5,333 nucleotides of DNA from an uncultured Collinsella sp. (GTDB lineage: Bacteria > Actinomycetota > Coriobacteriia > Coriobacteriales > Coriobacteriaceae), in assembly GCA_905209765.1 (NCBI GenBank), contig CAJLUE010000094.1:1-5333 (forward strand). The letters run 5' to 3'. Position numbers and translations under genes: made by a program. Below, piece after piece: positions 1-4,724 of this stretch; positions within the stretch are counted from its first letter, which is position 1, and every line of letters begins with the position of its first letter. Below the pieces are notes generated by a model that saw only the letters and a list, made by a program, of their open reading frames with translations, did no database searches and was not told where the DNA came from.

Positions 1-107
1 GCGAGCTTGACAGCCTTGACGACCTGGTCAACACGACCATCGGCATCGACGCCTATCTGACCGATTCCTACGAGGACGTCGCCTCTTACACCGCAACCAT
101 CGCGTAA
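1..107 (+). CDS. C-terminal end of an unidentified protein (partial, 5' end outside window)
   Basis: An open frame enters the window with its first complete codon at position 3 and ends at TAA 105-107. It gives 34 residues, starting ELDSLDDLVNTT and ending VASYTATIA. The segment is acidic, has no membrane helix and contains no motif I can assign to a family. Codons such as GAC, CTG, ACC and GTC with mostly G/C third positions look like genuine coding sequence, and a strong hairpin about 50 nt past the stop fits a gene end. It is convergent with the sensor-kinase operon on the other strand and probably unrelated to it. The function cannot be stated from this fragment. Confidence 0.6.
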   Translation, partial: ELDSLDDLVNTTIGIDAYLTDSYEDVASYTATIA

Positions 108-158
108 CGGCACGTAACATCAGCCGCGGATTGGCGGACACATCCGCGCACATGTCAA

Positions 159-191
159 GCGGGGCCGCAGGAGATAATCCTGCGGCCCCGC
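159..191 (+). terminator. Strong hairpin, probable terminator of the left-edge gene
   Basis: A perfect 14-bp inverted repeat (159-172 GCGGGGCCGCAGGA with 178-191) encloses the 5-nt loop GATAA. It lies about 50 nt downstream of the TAA of the left-edge gene. The following CGCTTTATG gives only a weak U-tract, so it is a G+C-rich terminator by structure rather than a textbook one. Being symmetrical, it could also act on transcripts of the opposing operon. Confidence 0.6.
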
Positions 192-223
192 CGCTTTATG
201 CCGACAGCACTGCCCATACAAGC

Positions 224-264
224 AGGCCGCCCGCCGTTTTTAGATGCAAAACAGCGGGCGGCCT
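224..264. terminator. Bidirectional terminator-like hairpin between convergent genes
   Basis: Arms 224-234 (AGGCCGCCCGC) and 254-264 are perfectly complementary over 11 bp. After one C/A mismatch the stem continues with GTTTT (236-240) pairing AAAAC (248-252), leaving the 7-nt loop TAGATGC. On the + strand it is followed by ATCTTT, a modest U-tract. On the - strand it starts 34 nt after the stop of the response-regulator gene, so it is the best candidate for the end of the three-gene operon. The direction in which it works is inferred. Confidence 0.6.
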
Positions 265-297
265 ATCTTTGGCGTTGGAACACGGGCGGCGCACCGA

Positions 298-921
298 CTA
301 CGGGCGCTCCATATTGGGGACGATGCTGCCCTCGGTCACCGCATGCACGGCAAGACGCATGATGTTGTCGTAGCCAGTCTTACTCAGGATCTCCGAAATG
401 CGGCGCTTGATGGTGCCCTCACTCATAAACAGCTCGGCTGCAATCTCGCGACGGCTCTTGCCCTCGCAGGCAAGGCGCAAAATCGACAGCTCGACATCGT
501 CGAGTGCCGCCGTACCCGAAAAAATGCTCTCGGGCGGCTTGGGAAACGTGCAATAGCCCGCCAGCGTGGAGCGCATCACGGCGAACAGCTCGTCGATACC
601 GACGTTCTTGTACACAAAGCTGTCGACGCCCGCCTCGCGGGCCTGATCGACAAAGGTGATCTCGGGCATGCCGGTCATGATAATGATGCGACACTCGGGC
701 AGCCGCTCCTTGATGCGCGCCGCCGCCACGATGCCGTTTGAATCGTGTTCGGTGCACACGTCCATCAGTATCATGTCAGGGCGCTCCCTGAGCGCGACAC
801 CCAAGGCCTCGGAGGCATCGGCGATCGCGGAGACGACGGTCATATCGGGCTGGTCGCCAACGGAGCGCGCCAGGCTTTCGCGCAGGATGGCCTGGTCTTC
901 GACGATTAACACGCGGATCAT
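298..921 (-). CDS. NarL/FixJ-type response regulator, LuxR-family DNA-binding protein
   Basis: Encodes 207 residues, the usual length for the family. The N-terminal receiver domain (about 1-120) shows the acidic pocket E8-D9, the phospho-acceptor D54 in ILMDVCTEHDSNGI, the switch T83 in IIMTG and the conserved K105 in FVYKN. The C-terminal LuxR/GerE helix-turn-helix (about 141-195) includes SILRLACEGKSRREIA and MSEGTIKRRISEIL, the recognition-helix region. It should be a cytoplasmic transcription factor that binds DNA after phosphorylation. The start ATG (919-921) overlaps the kinase gene's stop as ATGA and has a strong Shine-Dalgarno sequence, so partner kinase and regulator are translated together. 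The operon ends after this gene. Its target promoters cannot be seen; autoregulation is possible but no operator is recognisable. Family assignment is firm, physiological role unknown. Confidence 0.95.
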   Translation of the reverse strand: MIRVLIVEDQAILRESLARSVGDQPDMTVVSAIADASEALGVALRERPDMILMDVCTEHDSNGIVAAARIKERLPECRIIIMTGMPEITFVDQAREAGVDSFVYKNVGIDELFAVMRSTLAGYCTFPKPPESIFSGTAALDDVELSILRLACEGKSRREIAAELFMSEGTIKRRISEILSKTGYDNIMRLAVHAVTEGSIVPNMERP

Positions 922-2417
922 GAGCTTCTCCTTTGGGACGTGTCGTTGGCGTTAAGCGGAATGGATACCGTAAGCGTAAAGGGCGGGGCGGCGTGGACCT
1001 CTAGACTGCCACCCAGATTTTGCGCGACATGCCTCATACCTGGGATACCCGTTCCCTCGCGATACGATACGGGGGCCGGGGACCCGTCGTTAGAAATCGT
1101 CATGCGCGCGACGGCTCCAGCATCCGCCCCCTCCTGCCACAGGCGCACATGGACCCGATGCGCCTGCGCATGCTTGGTGGCATTGGTCGAGGCCTCGCGG
1201 ATAATCTGCAAAAATGCGGCGGCGACACGCGCGTCCTTAGGCAGCGCACCCTCGACATCGATCTGCACACTCACCAGGCCAAAAGCATGGACGATATCGC
1301 CCAGCTGCTCTGCAGGCTCGCTGGCGCCGCCACTGCGCAAATCGGCGGCGATTGAGCGCAGCAACGGGTCAATTTGCTCGAGCGACTCATCGTCCAGACG
1401 TCCCTCCTCCAAATAGCGATGAAGAATGGACAGGCGCTGCCCGATCACATCGTGCACGCGGGCGCGCATGCGCAGGTAGGCAGCATTGTCGGCGACCTTT
1501 TTGACCTCTTCGATCTGTGCATGAAGTTCTTGGCCCGCAAGCTCGAGCAGTCGGTTGGCATGCGCCAGGCGGTCATGAGCATGTGCGTACTCCGTCACGT
1601 CCAGGCCGACGACGCGCTCGAACGGACGGCCCGAGACCGTAACGAAGTCGCGCACAAATAGGCGAATCTCGGAAGGAGAGATCTCGACCACAGCGCGATC
1701 CCTACCAAAGCGATCAAGGTCGATATGGGCGCGATTAGCGCTGCTTTCGGGCATTTGCATGCTAAGTTTGCGCAGGTCGTTCCATGTGCTGCTCATGTCA
1801 CCTAGATCGGTGGGCATATGAAGTTCCACCAGGTTTTTGCGCATGCAGCGATTCATGAGCAGCGGACGGCCCCTCGGGTCCAGATACAGGATGCCCACGG
1901 GAATCACGTTGATGGTCTCGATCGTCGAGAACGCGGTGATATCCTCCTGGCGGTTACGGACGTCCATCAAGAGCGCCGCGATGGAACGGAACAGGAAGAA
2001 CGCTCCCTCTGCGATAAGGACAACGGTCCACGCCGAGCCCATGGCAAAAACCACCGGCGGTGTAACGGCAACAACAAGCAGCAGCTCGACCAGCATGACA
2101 GGGCGACGATAGTGCACCATAAGTACCACGCCATAGACAAAGATCGCGGCATTGAGCCACAACGCTCCGCCCATTGCCCTGGCACAAACGTCAAGCGGCG
2201 CCACCAGATACGAGCCAGACGACGCGAATAAGATGAGCGCCGAAATCATCAGGTGAAGTACAAGGCTCGCCTCGTAGGCGCAAATCACCTTACGGTTATA
2301 GGACGAGCGGCGCGATGCGATGAGCGGGACGTGGATCGTCTGCAGACACGCAGCCAGGGCAAAGACAACATCGAGCGCAACGATTTGGGGAAGGATGAGC
2401 GGGATCTGCATCGTCAC
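918..2417 (-). CDS. Membrane sensor histidine kinase, HisKA_3/HATPase (NarX/DegS-like) class
   Basis: Encodes 499 residues. The N-terminus has about five hydrophobic helices (roughly 11-30, 47-66, 82-101, 107-126, 129-150). A PAS-like segment follows (about 160-278, with INVIPVGILYLDPRGRPLLMN), then a coiled-coil linker (about 278-312). The dimerisation/phosphotransfer helix carries VHDVIGQRLSIL with phosphorylatable H322. The ATPase domain has an N-box REASTNATKHA (N412), a DG motif in ISNDG (D444-G445) and the G-box GTGIPGM (455-461), so the kinase looks catalytically complete. It probably autophosphorylates and passes the phosphate to the regulator encoded immediately downstream. The start is GTG at 2417, overlapping the upstream sensor's TGA as GTGA with AAGGG 7 nt before it; ATG two codons later is an alternative. 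The signal is unknown. Confidence 0.93.
   Translation of the reverse strand: MTMQIPLILPQIVALDVVFALAACLQTIHVPLIASRRSSYNRKVICAYEASLVLHLMISALILFASSGSYLVAPLDVCARAMGGALWLNAAIFVYGVVLMVHYRRPVMLVELLLVVAVTPPVVFAMGSAWTVVLIAEGAFFLFRSIAALLMDVRNRQEDITAFSTIETINVIPVGILYLDPRGRPLLMNRCMRKNLVELHMPTDLGDMSSTWNDLRKLSMQMPESSANRAHIDLDRFGRDRAVVEISPSEIRLFVRDFVTVSGRPFERVVGLDVTEYAHAHDRLAHANRLLELAGQELHAQIEEVKKVADNAAYLRMRARVHDVIGQRLSILHRYLEEGRLDDESLEQIDPLLRSIAADLRSGGASEPAEQLGDIVHAFGLVSVQIDVEGALPKDARVAAAFLQIIREASTNATKHAQAHRVHVRLWQEGADAGAVARMTISNDGSPAPVSYREGTGIPGMRHVAQNLGGSLEVHAAPPFTLTVSIPLNANDTSQRRSS
927..934 (-). promoter_or_regulatory. Ribosome binding site of the response regulator
   Basis: Read on the - strand this is AAAGGAGA, ending 5 nt before the ATG at 921. 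It lies inside the 3' end of the kinase gene and supports both the chosen start and independent re-initiation at the ATGA overlap. Confidence 0.8.
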
Positions 2418-4297
2418 TCACCCGCCCTTGGCATCAAGACGATCATGCGCAGCTGGCCGGGCTTGCCCTCAAGGCGGTATGCCACGTTGCGCCCTTGCAG
2501 AGCGCTTTCGAGCTCTTGCGCAGCGGGCGTCTGCGAAAGATCTTCATCATCGTTGGAAAAAAGCGTGGCGCGCAGCTCGACACTGCATCGGTCATGGTCG
2601 CCCAAGTGATACATAAGCGCCGGATGGTCGGTGGTGTAGGCAAAAAACGCAAAGTCATACACGCAGTCGTACAGGGCGCTTACCGTACTGGCGTGCAACG
2701 GGCGCCGTATGGCGATAATCGAGGCGCAATCGATATCGATGGTGCGCAGGTCGCTTGCGAGCTCGTTGGCAATGAGCTGAATGCGGTCGCGATCAAAACC
2801 GCTCTCCCCGTGCTGTGCCAACGTGAGCGACCCCTTGCGCTTGCAATAGGCGACGAGCATCTTGGCGCGCTGCAGCATGCGGTAGCGCTCGTGCGAAGAC
2901 GCTTCGTCGGTCAACGGCGGCAGCGAGCTCAGCAGGTCGTACATCCCTTCGAGCGCGCGGGCAAGCGCTTGGTCCACATCTTGGACCAGCAAGGTCTCGG
3001 CCTCTTGATCTGCCAGGTGCGTCTTAAGGTCGTAGTCGGCGGCGAGTAGCTCGTTTTGAGGCTGCAGCTCCATGCGACGATGCGCCAGTTCACGGTTAAG
3101 CTCGTTGAGCTCCGACACGTCTTGGGCAAGCAGCGCCGATCCGCCCAGCAGTGGAAAGGCACGGTACATCACATCGGGATCGGACGCCACGGCAAAGGCA
3201 TGGGCGCGGCCGTGCTCCTGGGTCCGCAACTCCTCGCGCACGCCTACCGGCATTGGCTTTGAAACTGGCGTGGCATAGACTTCCTGCAGGTCGCGCGTTA
3301 GAACTTTGAGGCCAAGCGGCAAGGTGTCGAAGATGCCGGCGATGTCGTGATACGACGGAATGACACCGCAATCGAGACAGATTTCCATCGCCACCACGCA
3401 CAGGATGCAATAGACGAGCGAAAAGTTGAGCCTCCACGCCCAGGGCACACGCAACGCATACGAGATGGCAAAGAATGCGCCACCCAGCAGTACGAGCGCC
3501 GCCGTGCCCGAGAAACGCTGGATGCGAAAGGACGAGGACCGACCAACCAGGATAAAAAAGGCCACGAAGTCAAAGGCCGTCCACACGAGGACGGCGAAAT
3601 AACCCCAGCCGTACGTGTAATCGTTGCTCCAGGTGTCGCTTGTACGGTCAAAGCGGAAGACCTGCTGGTGAAAATCGTTGGTGAGCACAAATCCGATAAG
3701 CAGGATGGCCACAATCCACAGCGCAGCGCAGTAGCGGCGACCCAGGCGGTGTTGCTCCAGGCCCGCAAGGCGCAGACCACACAACTGGTAGAGCAGCGGA
3801 ATGAGCGTCATGGGCACGTAGTACAGGTACCACAGCACAGTGGCATAGAACGGCGTGAACGACTTGTACTTGAGAATGACTTCGATCATCCACAGGGCGC
3901 AGATGGTGGCGATGGCAACAAGGCGGCGGCGCAACACATAGTCCAAACAGCGCAGATAGACCGATACGCCCCAGATCGAAAATATAATTGCGGCGACAAG
4001 CAACGGGAGAGAGCTCGAGTGGACGAGCGCATCCACGACCTCTTCGGACACCTCGCTATAGGCGGGCACGGCATTGGAAAGCTTGGAATCGGAGGCGAAC
4101 AACGCCGGCAAGACTGCCAAAAGTATAAGGAACAGCGCGGTGGTGACACCGGCGATAGCAAAGACGCGGTGGCGATATGCACGGTGCGTTATACCAACCA
4201 GGAATCGCGGCATGGCGAACAGCCTGCCGCCCCTGGGATCCGCAACCGGCGCGGTCCGGGCGGCCGCGTGGCCGATATGTCGCTCGCGGGTACCCAT
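2414..4297 (-). CDS. 7TM-type sensor with PAS-like region and degenerate kinase domain
   Basis: From ATG 4297 it encodes 627 residues. One N-terminal hydrophobic helix (about 47-67) is followed by seven more (about 96-115, 126-142, 150-171, 190-206, 233-252, 263-283, 288-308). This resembles the 'histidine kinase N-terminal 7TM' sensor family, including the loop LTNDFHQQVFRF (205-216). Next come a PAS-like stretch (about 321-392, GIFDTLPLGLKVLTRD) and a coiled coil (about 393-445). The C-terminal part contains MLVAYCKRKGSLTLAQ (480-495), recalling the DHp-like helix of related 7TM proteins, and ends in a strand like the last one of an ATPase domain (LRMIVLMP). I see no phosphorylatable H-D/E motif, no N-box Asn and no G-box, so it is probably not an active kinase. 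The 4-nt overlap with the active kinase suggests a partner or signal-input role. The start is uncertain: ATG 4297 has AAAGG only 4 nt upstream, and ATG 4213 (28 codons later) has no clear ribosome site but sits closer to the first helix. A further upstream ATG at 4384 falls in a hairpin loop and is unlikely. Confidence 0.85.
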   Translation of the reverse strand: MGTRERHIGHAAARTAPVADPRGGRLFAMPRFLVGITHRAYRHRVFAIAGVTTALFLILLAVLPALFASDSKLSNAVPAYSEVSEEVVDALVHSSSLPLLVAAIIFSIWGVSVYLRCLDYVLRRRLVAIATICALWMIEVILKYKSFTPFYATVLWYLYYVPMTLIPLLYQLCGLRLAGLEQHRLGRRYCAALWIVAILLIGFVLTNDFHQQVFRFDRTSDTWSNDYTYGWGYFAVLVWTAFDFVAFFILVGRSSSFRIQRFSGTAALVLLGGAFFAISYALRVPWAWRLNFSLVYCILCVVAMEICLDCGVIPSYHDIAGIFDTLPLGLKVLTRDLQEVYATPVSKPMPVGVREELRTQEHGRAHAFAVASDPDVMYRAFPLLGGSALLAQDVSELNELNRELAHRRMELQPQNELLAADYDLKTHLADQEAETLLVQDVDQALARALEGMYDLLSSLPPLTDEASSHERYRMLQRAKMLVAYCKRKGSLTLAQHGESGFDRDRIQLIANELASDLRTIDIDCASIIAIRRPLHASTVSALYDCVYDFAFFAYTTDHPALMYHLGDHDRCSVELRATLFSNDDEDLSQTPAAQELESALQGRNVAYRLEGKPGQLRMIVLMPRAGE

Positions 4298-4306
4298 AGT
4301 GCCTTT

Positions 4307-4312
4307 AGTGTA
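4307..4312 (-). promoter_or_regulatory. Possible -10 element of the sensor operon
   Basis: On the - strand the hexamer TACACT (4 of 6 to TATAAT) ends 9 nt before ATG 4297. If used, it would give an almost leaderless mRNA for that start, or a leader of roughly 85 nt for ATG 4213. No convincing -35 hexamer is found at 16-18 nt spacing, so this is only a weak candidate. Confidence 0.2.
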
Positions 4313-4363
4313 CCGACAGATGGGTCGAAAAAGCGGGCCGCATGTCCCAAAATCCGCAGACGG

Positions 4364-4401
4364 CAAGGCGTCCGGCGAGCACATACTCGCCGGGCGCCTT
4401 G
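4364..4401. repeat. Long inverted repeat upstream of the operon (16-bp stem hairpin)
   Basis: Arms 4364-4379 (CAAGGCGTCCGGCGAG) and 4386-4401 pair over all 16 positions, with one G-U wobble on the + strand transcript, around the 6-nt loop CACATA. It sits about 70 nt upstream of the sensor start and about 50-60 nt outside the insertion sequence. It could be a terminator of a gene formerly upstream, a leader attenuator of the operon, or a protein-binding palindrome. No good U-tract follows on either strand; ATTTTGGG lies about 10 nt past the stem on the - strand. The structure is certain, the role is not. Confidence 0.6.
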
Positions 4402-4404
4402 GTC

Positions 4405-4466
4405 AGGAGGCCATGAGGATGAGCACGCGAAATTCACAGCGGTCAGGCCCGCCCATTACAGTCTGA
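4405..4466 (+). pseudogene. Possible 5' remnant of a divergent gene cut by the insertion sequence
   Basis: A good Shine-Dalgarno sequence AGGAGG (4405-4410) precedes ATG 4413 by 2 nt and ATG 4419 by 8 nt, the latter being ideal spacing. The frame from 4419 reads MSTRNSQRSGPPITV and stops at TGA 4464-4466, close to where the insertion sequence must begin. This would fit the start of a + strand gene whose remainder was displaced by the element. Fifteen codons are too few to prove coding, and a chance ribosome-site match remains possible. Confidence 0.2.
4433..4462 (+). promoter_or_regulatory. Candidate sigma-70-type promoter for the IS-encoded RNA
   Basis: TTCACA (4433-4438, 5 of 6 to TTGACA) is followed after 18 nt by TACAGT (4457-4462, 4 of 6 to TATAAT, with the key TA and final T). 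Transcription would begin near 4469-4470, just before the first hairpin of the non-coding region. In IS110 elements a promoter is often assembled across joined ends. Here the -35 may lie in host flank, so whether this promoter exists in the parental element is unknown. Confidence 0.35.
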
Positions 4467-4471
4467 AATAG

Positions 4472-4493
4472 GCCATCGATAAATTTCGATGGC
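4472..4493 (+). other. 5' hairpin of the putative bridge RNA
   Basis: GCCATCGA (4472-4479) pairs perfectly with TCGATGGC (4486-4493) around the loop TAAATT. It starts 2-3 nt after the predicted transcription start, matching the 5' stem-loop position known for IS110 bridge RNAs. It is A+T-richer than the rest of the region. Confidence 0.55.
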
Positions 4494-4619
4494 GAGCATT
4501 CGGCGCATTGCCTACGATACGGGCAAGCCCCGAGGGGCCGCCGATCGGGCGCCTCCGGATGGCCGTCTGCCCCTGCCCCGTAGAGGGCCGGGGGGTGTTG
4601 CCACCGGGGGCGCTCGCCG

Positions 4620-4688
4620 CTCCGGACGACTGATAGGAAACTGCCGGGCGCAAGCGCCACGGCCAGGTAATGTGGGTGTCGCGGGGAG
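4620..4688 (+). other. Candidate donor-binding domain: closing stem, internal loop, apical hairpin
   Basis: CTCC (4620-4623) pairs GGAG (4685-4688) and, past a 3x3 internal loop, CGAC (4627-4630) pairs GTCG (4678-4681). The apical hairpin runs CTGCCGGGCG (4641-4650), loop CAAG, then CGCC, a bulged A, CGGC, a bulged C, and AG to 4666. Left unpaired are TGATAGGAAA (4631-4640) and GTAATGTGGGT (4667-4677), placed where the left and right guide strands of a bridge-RNA loop would be. The fold is visible in the sequence; its role is inference. Confidence 0.45.
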
Positions 4689-4692
4689 GGGT

Positions 4693-4716
4693 TCCGATCG
4701 GCCTACCGATTGGAGG
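4693..4716 (+). promoter_or_regulatory. Hairpin overlapping the transposase ribosome binding site
   Basis: TCCGATCGG (4693-4701) pairs with CCGATTGGA (4706-4714) over 9 bp with one G-U wobble and the loop CCTA. The Shine-Dalgarno GGAGG (4712-4716) lies 8 nt before GTG 4725, and its first three bases are in the 3' arm. Folding would partly hide the ribosome site and could hold transposase synthesis low, a common strategy of insertion sequences. It also separates the putative bridge RNA from the coding region. Confidence 0.5.
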
Positions 4717-4724
4717 ATACCACC

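Larger units (their letters stand above)
4469..4690 (+). ncRNA. Putative IS110 bridge RNA (target- and donor-binding loops)
   Basis: Established knowledge: IS110-family elements encode a structured RNA that binds the transposase and pairs with target and donor DNA through two internal loops. What is seen here, in order: a 5' hairpin (4472-4479 with 4486-4493, 8 bp); a long-range pairing GGCGAGC 4491-4497 with GCTCGCC 4612-4618, enclosing hairpins 4508-4513/4521-4526, 4527-4531/4534-4538 and 4594-4597/4602-4605 (candidate target-binding domain); then a second domain 4620-4688 with closing stem, two unpaired strands and an apical hairpin (candidate donor-binding domain). Size (about 220 nt) and position directly upstream of the transposase fit. 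The region has no plausible protein frame. The boundaries and the fold are hand-derived, and the G-rich middle (4569-4611) can fold in several ways. Confidence 0.5.

Noticed and set aside
131..373. Small + strand open frames across the convergent intergenic region
   Set aside because: They run through two strong hairpins and into the antisense of the response-regulator gene, with no convincing ribosome site.
4298..4384. Longer N-terminus of the first sensor beginning at ATG 4384
   Set aside because: The ATG is in the loop of the 16-bp-stem hairpin, there is no ribosome site before it, and the extra 29 residues show no domain feature; ATG 4297 or 4213 is more credible.
4305..4433. A - strand frame of 42 codons ending HLSVH at TAA 4305-4307, just before the sensor start
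   Set aside because: It looks fairly protein-like and its stop is next to the sensor ATG, but it has no start other than an internal GTG, crosses the long palindrome, and resembles no family I recognise.
3347..4471. A 374-codon + strand open frame opposite the first sensor
   Set aside because: It is antisense to a frame with eight membrane helices and known family features; its product is rich in Arg, Gln, His and Asp with no domain, and it lacks a ribosome site.
4697..4710. ATCGGCCTACCGAT resembles, from memory, the insertion target of a known IS110 element
   Set aside because: It is inside the element's own leader and explained by the hairpin over the ribosome site; the likeness is short and not checked against a sequence.
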